Assembly: GCA_965230535.1 (NCBI GenBank)
Contig: OZ246009.1
Coordinates: 310,001-374,000, forward strand
Reading direction: 5' to 3'
DNA: 64,000 nt
Source: JAUILH01 sp965230535
GTDB taxonomy: Bacteria > Bacteroidota > Bacteroidia > Flavobacteriales_D > JAUILH01
Shown here: positions 43,514 to 53,774 of the stretch, piece by piece
Numbering within the stretch: the first letter of the stretch is position 1
Layout of the letters: each line of letters opens with the position of its first letter
The notes under the pieces: generated by a model
What the model was told of the DNA's origin: nothing
What the model saw: the letters and a program-made list of their open reading frames with translations, nothing else
Database searches by the model: none
Position numbers and translations under genes: made by a program

Positions 43514-46210
43514 TCAATAATTCTTTTTGTAAAACTCCATATAGCCATCTATATCCTTTTCAATGAAAAGAGATGCATAGTTTTTATGCGTGATGATGAA
43601 GTTTTTGTATTTCCCTGATAAGTCCTTGGTCTTAGAGCTGGTAGAGAAACTCTTCAGATACTGTTCAGCGATTTTTTTGTCGTTGAAAGAGCGTACCACA
43701 ATGATTTGATTATCTGTATCGATAAAGGAATTTCTTACTTTCAAACCTTTACTACTGTAATTTGAATTATTGAAGTTCGAAATAGTCTTTTTAACCTGGT
43801 TGATACTTCCTGCTGAATTTGGGAAGATGAGTACAAAGAAATGCTCCATCTCAGAATTGTAGACGAAAGAACTGTTTCCGGCTTTCACACCTTTAATAGA
43901 GTTCTGATTCTTCAATCTTTCAAGAATGTTTTTAGCGCGAACACCTTCCTCTGTTTCACTGTGATTATCTACCAAAGATTCCAAAGGTTTCTGAATGGCA
44001 TCTAGATTCTTGGAGTCTTTCATGCTCAAGGCAAAGGCCTGAAGTAACAAATATTTTGGTACGTAAACGTTAGACTCTCTTCTGTTAACCACTTCCTTAC
44101 ACTTGTCTATCGTGGTCTCGTAATCTCCCGCCAAATACATGTCAAATACTTTGTTGTACTCGTTACCATGTTTCTTTTTGGCCAATTCTTCTTCTTTCTT
44201 GAAGTTCGGATTTCTAATGATCTTGGCATATTCACTATCAGGAAATTTGTCCAAAATCATCTTTTTGTACTTGTCTGATTCCGGCATGTTGCCTTCAGCT
44301 TTGTGTGTCAGGTAGAGTTGATACATACCTGGCAAACTCTCCTTGGTATCGTTATAACGTTGTACCAGTTTTTCAAAATAAGAGATCCCGGTTTTTGGTT
44401 CACCCAATCTGTCCTTGTAAATCACACCAAGGTTATATAAGGCCTCAGAGATTTTGGTGTTCGATTCTGCCTGAGCTTCATCAGTAAGCGGCAAATTCTT
44501 TAAATAGTATTCAGGTGCATAAGGATCGTTTTCCGGAGAGTTTTGGTCCTCATCTTCTCCATCACCAAAAGTACCAAGGCCAGCTACAGTTTTATCACTT
44601 CTTCTCCAGTTGTCTTCCAAAGGTCGGTCGCCCCAAATCTGCTTAAATTCATTGACTCCGAAAGATTTGGCTGATTCGTTATAGAAGTACCATTTGGCTC
44701 CAGAACCAAAATTGTTGTTGTTGGTCGTTCCGGTTGAAGGCGCATTTTGCCTTTCATTGAATTTCTCTTCATCCAAACGTTGTTTCTCGTGGATCTTGTT
44801 CTCAATGACCTTCATATAGTGGTTTTCACCTTTCTCTACAAGCGTCAACAAACTGTCCTGTGTATGATATACATCTAAGTTCTTTACCAGAGATGTTAAG
44901 CCTTCACTGCGGTCAAAGATCTCATCGTAGTTTTCGTAAGTTTCATCAATTACGGTCAAACTGCTGTCGTAATAAACTTTAGACTTAGGGTAAGCTTTAT
45001 CGGAATAATAAATATCTGCCAACCTTACGTAGGTTTTGGCTTTTTGAATGTTGTTGCTCGTACTGTATTTCGCAGATTTTTCGAGATAGGCAATACCTCC
45101 ATCTTTGTCTCCTTCCTTAAAATCCAGCTCAGCCAATACGTAGTATATCTGATCTAAAAAGTCCTTGTTCTTTTCATCCTTGGACATTTTAATCAGTTGA
45201 GCTCTTAAGCCTTTGGTGTCGTTGCCATCAAATAGTAAAGCCTTGTTGATAGTTGCGTAGAACTCCATCTCATACGGAGCAGTCATTTTGGTAACTTTCT
45301 CGTAGTACTTTCTTGCTTCACTAACATTCCCAAGCTCCTCATGAACCTGAGCCAGAATAAAGGTGAGCCTTGTACGCATTTTTCTGCTCTTATTGTGCTC
45401 AATAGCCTGTTCCAGTCTTGGAATGGCTTCCTGATAATCTCCTTTTCTTAGATGTAAATCAGCAAGATTAATATACACTTCACTTTTCAGATTCTTTGGT
45501 GGTACCGGCGGTGGTGTAAACTTATTGATAGGTCGTTGAATATTATACTTCTTAAACGACTTACTCCTGGATTTCTTCTTTTTCTTTTTCTTGCTTTTGG
45601 ATTTTTTGGCTTCAGCCTCAGCTTCTTTGATGGCTTCTTCAAGTAGCTCTAATGTGGACAACGCTGTCCCATAGTCTTCCATTTCAATGGCCGTTTTAGC
45701 CAACCAAATATCTGCGTCAAAAACAATCTGTTGAGAAGGGTATTGTGCCTTAACATACTTAAAGTAAGTATTGGCATCATCAAACTCTCGCTTGTAAAAA
45801 TAAGCCTGGCCCATTACCATCCAGTTGTCATCAATCCACTTACACCATTCTTCCTTTTTCTTCCGCTTAAGTTTTTCAGGATTGGGCATGGAGTTTTTGG
45901 AAATAACCACTGTGATCTTTTCAATGGCAGTTTCCATAGGTTGCTGGAAGTTGCTCACGGTCTCATCATCCGGATTCAGATAAATAGGAATGATCTGGGT
46001 GTAATCTTGCTGAAAATTCTCAACGTGAGTACGTTTGGTCTCCTTGATAATCTCTCTGGCATTGAAGTAGCCATTATAGTGAGCCGTCATGTTATGATAG
46101 CCTCTATTCAGCCAGGTTTCCTTTTGAGTGGAACAGGCCATGATAAACAGTACTCCCAGGGTGAGTCCCAGAGATTTAGTAAGTACACTATATAATCTTG
46201 TTTTCTTCAA
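43514..46210 (-). CDS. sprE: Type IX secretion/gliding lipoprotein SprE (PorW), TPR protein
   Basis: An outer-membrane lipoprotein needed for type IX secretion; PorW is reported to link the PorK/N ring or translocon to the motor. I start it at TTG 46210, giving MKKTRLYSVLTKSL then lipobox FIMAC (898 residues). The longer frame's start at 46243 lies inside the -7 promoter element. After the Cys comes the family hallmark LNRGYHNMTAHYNGYFNARE, then about ten TPR-like repeats (for example YINLADLHLRKGDYQEAIPRLEQAIEH, in part), a Lys-rich stretch (KKSKSKKKKKKKSRSK near residue 205), and a C-terminal pair of similar domains ending YMEFYKKNY. Confidence 0.9.
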   Translation of the reverse strand: MKKTRLYSVLTKSLGLTLGVLFIMACSTQKETWLNRGYHNMTAHYNGYFNAREIIKETKRTHVENFQQDYTQIIPIYLNPDDETVSNFQQPMETAIEKITVVISKNSMPNPEKLKRKKKEEWCKWIDDNWMVMGQAYFYKREFDDANTYFKYVKAQYPSQQIVFDADIWLAKTAIEMEDYGTALSTLELLEEAIKEAEAEAKKSKSKKKKKKKSRSKSFKKYNIQRPINKFTPPPVPPKNLKSEVYINLADLHLRKGDYQEAIPRLEQAIEHNKSRKMRTRLTFILAQVHEELGNVSEARKYYEKVTKMTAPYEMEFYATINKALLFDGNDTKGLRAQLIKMSKDEKNKDFLDQIYYVLAELDFKEGDKDGGIAYLEKSAKYSTSNNIQKAKTYVRLADIYYSDKAYPKSKVYYDSSLTVIDETYENYDEIFDRSEGLTSLVKNLDVYHTQDSLLTLVEKGENHYMKVIENKIHEKQRLDEEKFNERQNAPSTGTTNNNNFGSGAKWYFYNESAKSFGVNEFKQIWGDRPLEDNWRRSDKTVAGLGTFGDGEDEDQNSPENDPYAPEYYLKNLPLTDEAQAESNTKISEALYNLGVIYKDRLGEPKTGISYFEKLVQRYNDTKESLPGMYQLYLTHKAEGNMPESDKYKKMILDKFPDSEYAKIIRNPNFKKEEELAKKKHGNEYNKVFDMYLAGDYETTIDKCKEVVNRRESNVYVPKYLLLQAFALSMKDSKNLDAIQKPLESLVDNHSETEEGVRAKNILERLKNQNSIKGVKAGNSSFVYNSEMEHFFVLIFPNSAGSINQVKKTISNFNNSNYSSKGLKVRNSFIDTDNQIIVVRSFNDKKIAEQYLKSFSTSSKTKDLSGKYKNFIITHKNYASLFIEKDIDGYMEFYKKNY

Positions 46211-46240
46211 TGACAAACCTTTGTAATAACTGCAAACACA

Positions 46241-46274
46241 CAAAAATATTTTATTTATTCGAATATATTGTCAA
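46241..46274 (-). promoter_or_regulatory. Bacteroidota promoter for sprE/porW
   Basis: TTG at 46274-46272 (-33) and TATTTTTG at 46248-46241 (-7) have 23-nt spacing. The predicted start near 46234 gives a leader of about 24 nt to the TTG start codon at 46210 and argues against the longer open frame. Confidence 0.6.
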
Positions 46275-46364
46275 TAAGGACTATAAAACACACGGGAAGG
46301 CCATTTATCTTAAGAACTGTTAAAGGCTGAAGCCGATTCAAAATAATGTGAGATATTTGTACCA

Positions 46365-47246
46365 ATGTCTGAATTGGAAGAAAAAGAAAGTTGGTGGGAC
46401 CGTCTTCGTGAAAAAAGGCGATTTGTGTCTATGGACATCAACACTTTTTCTGAGCGAAAATCCTTTCAATTATCCAATTTAAACATCATTAGCATTGTAT
46501 TGAGTGTTGTGTTGCTCCTCGTGGTGGGGACGTATATGTTGATTGCGCACACCTCCCTCAAGCGCAGTATTCCGGGCTATCCTGATGGGAGAGAGAAGGA
46601 GGAAATTGAGAAAGTGGCGCAGGAAACCAATCAGATTAACACCAAAGCCATTGAGGCAACTACGCGTTATTATCAATCAATTTCCACCATTCTGAATGAT
46701 GGGATTCCGGGCGATACCTCAGCTTACGGATTGGATACGCTTGAATATAAAGATCAGGAGTTGGAACTAAGCAATTCTGAAGAAGACAGTTTACTCCGTT
46801 TACAGATGGAAGAAGAGACCAAATTCTTGCTGGAAGGTCAGAATGAAGCCTTCATGGGCAACGACAATGGCATGGGCAATGTGTTTTTCTTTACTCCAAT
46901 TAACGGGACGGTTTCTCAAAGCTTTGAAGCGGAGAAAGGTCACATGGGGGTGGATATTGTGGCTGAAAAAAATGAGGGGATTAAAGCTACTTTGGATGGC
47001 ACAGTGATGTTTGCTTCCTGGACATCTGATGCGGGACACGTGATTCAAATTCAGCATTCCAATAACCTGGTCTCGGTTTACAAGCACAATTCAGTACTCC
47101 TAAAAGAAGTAGGAGAGAAGGTGGAAGCTGGTGAACCAATTGCCATTATTGGAAATTCAGGGCAATACTCTTCAGGACCGCATCTGCATTTTGAGTTGTG
47201 GCAGAATGGAACGCCCATTAATCCACAGATGTACATTAATTTTTAG
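46365..47246 (+). CDS. M23 family metallopeptidase (LytM-type), membrane anchored
   Basis: A 293-residue peptidoglycan endopeptidase. A cytoplasmic charged N-terminus (1-40) precedes one membrane helix (about 42-64; IISIVLSVVLLLVVGTYMLI), a coiled periplasmic linker, and a C-terminal M23 domain (about 175-293). The zinc ligands appear intact: HMGVD (HxxxD) and the HLHFEL motif. Hence it is probably catalytically active, unlike NlpD/EnvC-type activators that lose these. It is divergent from sprE/porW and overlaps the converging phosphatase gene by 4 bp. Confidence 0.92.
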   Translation: MSELEEKESWWDRLREKRRFVSMDINTFSERKSFQLSNLNIISIVLSVVLLLVVGTYMLIAHTSLKRSIPGYPDGREKEEIEKVAQETNQINTKAIEATTRYYQSISTILNDGIPGDTSAYGLDTLEYKDQELELSNSEEDSLLRLQMEEETKFLLEGQNEAFMGNDNGMGNVFFFTPINGTVSQSFEAEKGHMGVDIVAEKNEGIKATLDGTVMFASWTSDAGHVIQIQHSNNLVSVYKHNSVLLKEVGEKVEAGEPIAIIGNSGQYSSGPHLHFELWQNGTPINPQMYINF

Positions 47247-49165
47247 ACCTTGAATCCGATCATGGAGACGTCATCTATTTGAAGTTGGCGCCCTTTCCAT
47301 ATTTCAAATGCTTCAATGAGTAATGCTTTCTGAGTAGTCATGTTTTCATGTCGCACAGAATACAAGAGCTTCTTAAGCTGAGCACTTTTAAACTTTTTCC
47401 CTCGCTCGCCTCCAAATTGATCTGTATAGCCATCTGTAAACATATAAATTTGGTCACCATCAATGAGTTTGAACCGTTCAACAGGGTAATTCACATTGGG
47501 AGAAATGAAACCTCCAACAGGCATTCTGTGACCTCTGAATTCGATAAGTTCGTTGTCTCGGATAATGATTAAAGGACGTTGTGCTCCTGCAAAAGTCAAT
47601 TGATTGGTTTCTAAATCGATTGCTACTAAAGCCATATCCATCCCGTCTCTCACTACATAAGATTGCTTGTTTTTTTCCAGAGTATTCATGATGGCCATAT
47701 TCATGTAGGATAAAATCAAATCTGGTTCCGAAAGGTTTTTCTCAAAAATGGCCTGATTCAGATGGTTGTGTCCGATCAAGCTCATAAACGCCCCTGGTAC
47801 ACCATGACCGGTGCAATCTGCCAAACAGATGTACAATTTCCCCTGAACATTTTCTATCCAGTAAAAGTCTCCCGAAACAATGTCCTTTGGTTGGTAAATC
47901 ACAAAATAGTCATTCAGGATTCGGTTGATATTTTCGGATGAAGGTAAGATGGAAGACTGGATCCGTTCGGCGTAACGAATACTATCTAACATGTCTTTGT
48001 TCTGTTGCTGAATCAGGGTATGCGCTTCTTCCAGAAACGCATTTTTCTCCAGAATTTCACGTTCTTTTTTAATAGCAGATTCGCGGAAGGTCTTAAAATG
48101 AACCGAGATTTCATGTTCCAATATCTGAAAGTTCTTAGCAAGGTTCCCGATCTCATCTTTCCCAATTTTATTTGAAAAAATGGTTGTTTTCTGGAAATCA
48201 CTTTGGACAAATAGATTCATGCTTTCAGAAACATAACGCAAACGACTGGTCAGCTTCTCGGCGAGGAAGAGACTCAATAAAATAAGTATACTGAAATACC
48301 CAATGAGACCTATCCTCAGATAATCATTATATCTGCTCAGCACCGTTTCCGAAGAATGACGGGTTTTTGTCTTGATGTTGTTCAGATTGGCACTTACAAT
48401 TTGAGTGGTGATTTCCAACTCATTTCGCAAACCGGCTTTGTCTTTAAAACCAATGGTCTCTTCACTTTTTACAACCTGATGAAAGAAGTGTTGATAACGA
48501 TCTAAAGTCTGTAACAGTCGTGTTAAATCAGCCGTTTTGGGAGCCGTGTTAAAGCTGCTTACAATCTTATCGTATTGTTGATCGTATTGATTTACGTAAC
48601 GTCTGTCTTTCCTGAGAAAATAGTCTTTTTCGTGTCTTCTGAGAAGTAAGAGATCTGAGTACTCCACGAGTTGCTTGAAATCGTCTTCTACAATATGGGC
48701 GTATTGACGCATCAGGCCTTCCTGACCATGTTCTTTAAACCCCCTTTCAAGAGAAATTTTCGTGATTTGATCAAGCGTGTTAGATAAGCGTTCAATGTTA
48801 TTGTCGAGTTTAATAAAGAGATAGTGCAGATTGTCATCTGTTTTGACCAGGCCGGAGAGTGCCAGTTGCCGAATAGATGACAGAATAGTGTTTTTCAGGC
48901 TGTCGCTTTGGTGGAGCGCATAGTACTGCCCTGTTTCAAAAAATGACGTGTCTATCAAACCTTCCAGTAAGAATTCGTTTTGGTAATAGAGCATCTTGTT
49001 GATTTGTATTTCCAGATCGTATACCTGGCTCAAGGTGTCATTCAGGTTGGCCCTTTTTTTCTGAAAGTGATTGTCTAAAACAAGATACCCGGTAGTTATC
49101 AGAATAAATCCGATAAAAATTAAGACTAATTTTTTCTTAATCGGCAAGTTTTTAATTCCTAACAT
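47243..49165 (-). CDS. Membrane sensor with SpoIIE/PP2C-type serine phosphatase domain
   Basis: A 640-residue membrane protein from the ATG at 49165 (a TTG is 9 nt upstream). Two membrane helices (about 10-30 and 280-302) bracket a 250-residue helical periplasmic sensor; then a HAMP-like linker and coiled coil (about 305-400), and a C-terminal PPM/SpoIIE phosphatase. Metal-binding motifs are intact: DIVSGDFYW, ADCTGHGVPGAFMS and FTDGYTDQFGG. The architecture (sensor-HAMP-PP2C) is that of SiaA/RsbU-type partner-switch phosphatases, whose usual substrate is a phosphorylated STAS or SiaC protein. Confidence 0.9.
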   Translation of the reverse strand: MLGIKNLPIKKKLVLIFIGFILITTGYLVLDNHFQKKRANLNDTLSQVYDLEIQINKMLYYQNEFLLEGLIDTSFFETGQYYALHQSDSLKNTILSSIRQLALSGLVKTDDNLHYLFIKLDNNIERLSNTLDQITKISLERGFKEHGQEGLMRQYAHIVEDDFKQLVEYSDLLLLRRHEKDYFLRKDRRYVNQYDQQYDKIVSSFNTAPKTADLTRLLQTLDRYQHFFHQVVKSEETIGFKDKAGLRNELEITTQIVSANLNNIKTKTRHSSETVLSRYNDYLRIGLIGYFSILILLSLFLAEKLTSRLRYVSESMNLFVQSDFQKTTIFSNKIGKDEIGNLAKNFQILEHEISVHFKTFRESAIKKEREILEKNAFLEEAHTLIQQQNKDMLDSIRYAERIQSSILPSSENINRILNDYFVIYQPKDIVSGDFYWIENVQGKLYICLADCTGHGVPGAFMSLIGHNHLNQAIFEKNLSEPDLILSYMNMAIMNTLEKNKQSYVVRDGMDMALVAIDLETNQLTFAGAQRPLIIIRDNELIEFRGHRMPVGGFISPNVNYPVERFKLIDGDQIYMFTDGYTDQFGGERGKKFKSAQLKKLLYSVRHENMTTQKALLIEAFEIWKGRQLQIDDVSMIGFKV

Positions 49166-49414
49166 TACCTGCAAAAATCAAGAGATATTCATGGTTTCGC
49201 GCATGTCCCCGATTAAATGAACATTAAATATTAGTGAGGAATATGGGGTGCTTAATTTCTGAAATAGCGGAACTTAACAGATCGGAAATACGGACTTAAT
49301 GAACTTTGGCGATAAAGCTTAATCTCGCGATAAACCAAGGGAAATATTGCCTTAAAACCGAAATATCCCGTTACCTCTTCGGCTTTTTGCACAATAATTG
49401 TTTACCATTGTTCT

Positions 49415-50827
49415 ATGCGACTTTTGGGTCTGATATATTTATTGTTTCCTCTGACAATTTTTGCTCAGGTAGAATTCTCTGTGAAAAAACATGATTTTGG
49501 GAAGATGGATGCTTTTGCTCAAAGGTATGTAGATGTGGATATCACCAATAAAGGCAATGAGAAGGTGTATATATTGAGAGTTAATGCGGAACGAGAAGTG
49601 AGGTATTTGTACTCGAATAAAACCATTCAGCCCAACTCCAAAGAAACTTTAAGACTAAAAGTAAATCCTGCAGCCAGAGGTGCCTTCAAGAGTGATGTTT
49701 GGGTGTTTTTGAGTTCTTCAAATGAGCCAACTATTATCAAATTGAAAGGCTATGTGGAAGAGTTACCGGCAGATGCTTCCCCAAGTTGTCCGGATTTTAG
49801 TGGCAGCACCACAATGGAACAACAAATGTCTTTTGATTTTAAGGTCAAAGTCATCAACGCAAATACCAAAGAGCCAATTCAAAAAGCTTCAGTGAAGATT
49901 ATTAAAGATGGTAGACCCGCCTACGCATGGAAGACCAATAGGTCAGGTATGGTGGAGAAGAAATTTCCATTGGGATACTACTATTTTGTGACCACAGCCG
50001 AGAATTATTTTCCAAAAGAGTTTGATGCTTTTGTGAACCGAAAGCGCAATACCTTAACGATAGAATTGGTGCCAATGGTGGAGGAACCTGTCGTTGCTAT
50101 TGAGCCGGTAGATAGCGCTGAAGATGTAGCCGTGGTTGAACCCCCAAAGGAACCGGAACAGGATTTCGATGAGATTGTAATTGATATGACTGAAGATGAG
50201 GATCCGGGTGAAGATGTGGTGGTAAGCACACCTGTCAAAATTGATTCTTCCGAGTTTTCTGTGGATTTGTATAAACCAAACAACATCATTTTGGTATTGG
50301 ATATTTCGTCTTCAATGAATCAACACGGGAAATTGGATTTGCTTAAAACGTCTATGCTGGAACTTTTGGATATGTTAAGACCGGTTGATAGAATTGGATT
50401 GGTTTCTTTTTCCTCGAATGCCCGTGTTATAGCAGAGCCTGTATTGGCAACAGCAGATAATAAAGGCAATATTGAAGCGATTATAAAGGGACTAAGAGCT
50501 ACCGGAAAAACGAATGGAGGACTTGGAATAAGAACTGGTTATAAGGAAGCCATGTCTCACTATCTTGGCAAAGGAAATAATACCATTATCCTGACTACAG
50601 ATGGTGCTTTTAATCAGGAGGATAAGCTATTTAAACGTACGATTAAGAAAGGCGTGAAAAAGGGGATTACTATCAGTGTTTTGGGAGTAAAGACAGTTGA
50701 GCGTTACAAAGAGAACCTGCAGGAAGTAGCGGATAAGGGGCAGGGCCGTTTTGTAGAAATTAAAGACTACAACAGTGCTATGGGCGTGTTAAAGGAAGAG
50801 ATTAAAACAGGCTCCAAAAAGGATTGA
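49415..50827 (+). CDS. Exported von Willebrand factor A protein with DUF1573-like N-terminus
   Basis: A 470-residue secreted protein. Signal peptide MRLLGLIYLLFPLTIFA is followed by an ASH/DUF1573-like Ig domain (about 18-115; FGKMDAFAQRYVDVDITNKGNEKVYIL, in part), a carboxypeptidase-regulatory-like beta domain (about 140-220), an acidic Pro/Glu/Val linker (about 222-275) and a von Willebrand A domain (290-465). The metal-ion site reads DISSSMNQHG (D296) with further TNGG and TTDGAF. It likely mediates protein contact at the envelope. Its TGA directly abuts the converging GH92 stop. Confidence 0.87.
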   Translation: MRLLGLIYLLFPLTIFAQVEFSVKKHDFGKMDAFAQRYVDVDITNKGNEKVYILRVNAEREVRYLYSNKTIQPNSKETLRLKVNPAARGAFKSDVWVFLSSSNEPTIIKLKGYVEELPADASPSCPDFSGSTTMEQQMSFDFKVKVINANTKEPIQKASVKIIKDGRPAYAWKTNRSGMVEKKFPLGYYYFVTTAENYFPKEFDAFVNRKRNTLTIELVPMVEEPVVAIEPVDSAEDVAVVEPPKEPEQDFDEIVIDMTEDEDPGEDVVVSTPVKIDSSEFSVDLYKPNNIILVLDISSSMNQHGKLDLLKTSMLELLDMLRPVDRIGLVSFSSNARVIAEPVLATADNKGNIEAIIKGLRATGKTNGGLGIRTGYKEAMSHYLGKGNNTIILTTDGAFNQEDKLFKRTIKKGVKKGITISVLGVKTVERYKENLQEVADKGQGRFVEIKDYNSAMGVLKEEIKTGSKKD

Positions 50828-53764
50828 TTATTCCACTATAATCTCGTCTACAAATAACCATGTTGGATTACCTGCGCCAAGATGCCACTCCGGATTTTTG
50901 TCCACATTTTTCATAACGACTTTCACGTATTTCGCCTTTCGTTTCCTGAAAGTCATCTCGTAATCATAAATAAACGATCCATATTTGTCCTTATGCGTCT
51001 CGTAAATTTCTCCGGCAACCTGCTTCCATTTCTTTCCATTTTTAGAAGTGAAAACAATGACCGATTCCGGGAACCAAATCCATGACTTGATATCCTGTAG
51101 GGCTCCGGCAGTAACTTTTTGGATTTTTTGTTTCTTTTTTAGATCTACAATCACCTCAAAATCCTGGTCATAAAACCCTTGCCAGTTATCGGTTCTAAAA
51201 TCGTTGTTTCCTCTAATCCCATCAATCAAAGCCTTCTCTCCACCAGCATTATACTGGTTGTTGAACTCGCACTTGTACTCTATCGAATAGTTGTGAGATT
51301 GCTTCACGAATTTTGCAGTTTCAACCCGACTTTTTTTATCATCTATTTCTGCCCAAAACTCAATGGTTGCATCACTGTTTATCACCACCGGATTTTTCGC
51401 CTGTACAGGATCGTTTCCATTTAAGCGGTAGTAGATTTTTGCTTTCGGATTTAGGTGTTTGATTTGAATGGTGTTATCTGTTTTAAAAGCCCGGCCATGC
51501 TCAGATACCAGATAAGGATTGGGTACGATTTGTTCATTCATCGAAATGCCAGTCATTGGTCTGTGATCATCCAATTTCCCCCAGTTAGATGAGTTTGAAC
51601 TTAAGTCGTAAATGAGTTTTTTACCCATCAGATCTTTGTGAGAGATGTAGGATTTGGGATACAATTTGCCATCAATCTTAAGTGACTTAACCTGTTCGTG
51701 TCCTTTTTCCACACCAATGCTAAATCTGTTTCCAAGTCCATCGTTTAGATTCACGTTATCAAAAATTGGCGGAATCAATACATAGTTAGGATCACCAGGA
51801 TTGACTTGATAAAGCCCCATTGAAGCCATTACAAACCAGGCACTCATTTGTCCACAATCCTCATTTCCACTCAGTCCATCTGGCTCGGTCGTATACAAAC
51901 TATCCAGAATGGTATTGGTTAGTTTAACAGTTTTGTCTGGTCTGCCCAAATAGTGGTACAAAAATGCCACATGATGGCTGGGTTCGTTGCCATGAGCGTA
52001 CTGTCCGATTAAACCAGTAATATCTGCCTGCTCCCGGCCTGTTGTGTTGGAACTTGTGGTAAACATCTGGTCCAGATGAGCTTCAAATTTGGCTTTACCA
52101 CCATGTAAATTGATCAAACCTTCAATGTCGTGCGGTGCAAAATAGCTGTATTGCCACGAGTTGGCTTCCGTAAAATTGAAATTAACTTCTTTGGGATCGA
52201 ATCCTTCTCTCCAACCACCATTTAATTTAGGAGTCATGAAGCCGGTTTCAGGATCAAACAAGTTTTTATAGTACTGAGCCCGATGGATAAAACGCTGGTA
52301 AATGCTATCGGCCCCAACCAGTTTCGCGCATTGGGCAATACACCAGTCGTCGTAAGCATATTCCAGGGTTTTGGAGACAGATTCATGTTCTGCGTCAGAA
52401 GGAATGTAGGCGCAAGTCCTGTAATCATCCAATCCTAAATGAGATTTATCCGCGGAGGCCACCATCATAGGCAGTAAACGCTTCAAGGTGGCTTTGCTGA
52501 TCAGGTTTTTCATAGCAGCATCTGCAATTACCGAGACACTGTGATAGCCAATCATACATCCGGTGTAGTTTCCTGCCAATTCCCAAACAGGTAACTGACC
52601 TCCATCGTTGAAATGTCTTTCAAATGATTGAATAAAATAGGTGGTTTCAATAGGGTGTGTGAGTGTGAACAAAGGGTGAGCTGCTCTAAAGGTATCCCAC
52701 AGAGAAAAGACACTGTAATGAGGGTAGTTAGGATCGGTTTTCCTGATTTTAAGATCGGTGCCACGGTATCTGCCGTCTACATCAGAAAACAAATTGGGGG
52801 CAATCATGCAATGATAAAAGGCAGTATAAAATTTGGTGAGATCTTTTTCATAGCTTTTGGCAGCATTTCCCCTGGTGTTTTGGAATACACTGATTTTACT
52901 CAATTGTTGATTCCAAATTCTGTGTGCCTGAGCCTGATACTTCTCAAAATCCCAATGATTGGCTTCTGTGTTGAGGTTGTTTTTAGCTCCCTGAATGTCG
53001 ACCGGACTAATACCAACACGCCATTGAATGGTATCACCAGCTTTGAGATTGAAAACCATGCTCAATAGATTCTGATCTTCATTCATATTGTATGAATCTG
53101 CTTTTTCTGAGCATTCAGCATAAAAATAAACGTGTTGTTCTTCTGCCCAGGCCTTTGAAATTCGGTAGCCACTTACGGTCGTATTGTTGGTGATACTAAG
53201 TTTATGCTGAAGAAGTTTGTCTCTGTGTTTAAGGTCTATCACGAAAGAATGGATCCCGTCATTTTCGGCAATATATCTATGAATGCCAGCTCTGTAAGTA
53301 CAAGTCAGTTCAGTTTTCATTTGAGGTTTGTCAAGGAAAACTGAGTAGTATCCGGGAGCGGCTTCTTCACTCTCCTTTTTAAAAGACGATATATAGCTGT
53401 CATATCTGCTCTCGTCATCTTTGATTTCTGAAAAGTCGACAAGTCCTTTCGCCGGCATGATAAGGACATCTCCATAATCTGAAACTCCGGTACCGCTTAG
53501 GTGTGTATGACTGAAGCCATAAATCTTATCGTCGGAGTAGTGGTATCCCGAACAACCGTCCCAACCGGTTAGCCTAGTATCTGGAGATAATTGAACCATT
53601 CCAAACGGCATGGTTGGTCCTGGAAAGGTGTGTCCATGACCACCAGTTCCAATGAAAGGATCTACATGTAGTGTCCAATCTCGAATAAGGAAACGGGGAT
53701 TTGGATTGGAATATCCAGAATTACATAAAACTATCAGGAATAAAATCGTAATAAATCGGGCCAT
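50828..53764 (-). CDS. GH92 alpha-mannosidase with C-terminal chitobiase-like and discoidin-like modules
   Basis: A 978-residue exported glycoside hydrolase from the ATG at 53764. GH92 enzymes are Ca2+-dependent exo-alpha-mannosidases acting on N-glycans. The signal peptide is ARFITILFLIVLCNSGYS. The GH92 core covers about 28-740: VDPFIGTGGHGHTFPGPTMPFG, GCSGYHYSDDKIYGFSHTHLSG, DTFRAAHPL, and the catalytic-region GLSGNEDCGQMSAWFVMASMG (in part). It is extended by a chitobiase/hexosaminidase C-terminal-like module (about 755-825; YYRLNGNDP) and a discoidin/F5-8 type C module (about 830-978). Downstream of ldcA by 10 bp. Confidence 0.93.
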   Translation of the reverse strand: MARFITILFLIVLCNSGYSNPNPRFLIRDWTLHVDPFIGTGGHGHTFPGPTMPFGMVQLSPDTRLTGWDGCSGYHYSDDKIYGFSHTHLSGTGVSDYGDVLIMPAKGLVDFSEIKDDESRYDSYISSFKKESEEAAPGYYSVFLDKPQMKTELTCTYRAGIHRYIAENDGIHSFVIDLKHRDKLLQHKLSITNNTTVSGYRISKAWAEEQHVYFYAECSEKADSYNMNEDQNLLSMVFNLKAGDTIQWRVGISPVDIQGAKNNLNTEANHWDFEKYQAQAHRIWNQQLSKISVFQNTRGNAAKSYEKDLTKFYTAFYHCMIAPNLFSDVDGRYRGTDLKIRKTDPNYPHYSVFSLWDTFRAAHPLFTLTHPIETTYFIQSFERHFNDGGQLPVWELAGNYTGCMIGYHSVSVIADAAMKNLISKATLKRLLPMMVASADKSHLGLDDYRTCAYIPSDAEHESVSKTLEYAYDDWCIAQCAKLVGADSIYQRFIHRAQYYKNLFDPETGFMTPKLNGGWREGFDPKEVNFNFTEANSWQYSYFAPHDIEGLINLHGGKAKFEAHLDQMFTTSSNTTGREQADITGLIGQYAHGNEPSHHVAFLYHYLGRPDKTVKLTNTILDSLYTTEPDGLSGNEDCGQMSAWFVMASMGLYQVNPGDPNYVLIPPIFDNVNLNDGLGNRFSIGVEKGHEQVKSLKIDGKLYPKSYISHKDLMGKKLIYDLSSNSSNWGKLDDHRPMTGISMNEQIVPNPYLVSEHGRAFKTDNTIQIKHLNPKAKIYYRLNGNDPVQAKNPVVINSDATIEFWAEIDDKKSRVETAKFVKQSHNYSIEYKCEFNNQYNAGGEKALIDGIRGNNDFRTDNWQGFYDQDFEVIVDLKKKQKIQKVTAGALQDIKSWIWFPESVIVFTSKNGKKWKQVAGEIYETHKDKYGSFIYDYEMTFRKRKAKYVKVVMKNVDKNPEWHLGAGNPTWLFVDEIIVE

Positions 53765-53774
53765 AGGAATCAAC

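Noticed and set aside
45731..46195. A 154-residue plus-strand open frame opposite sprE/porW
   Set aside because: It is fully contained antisense in a strongly supported gene and has no homologue-like motifs.
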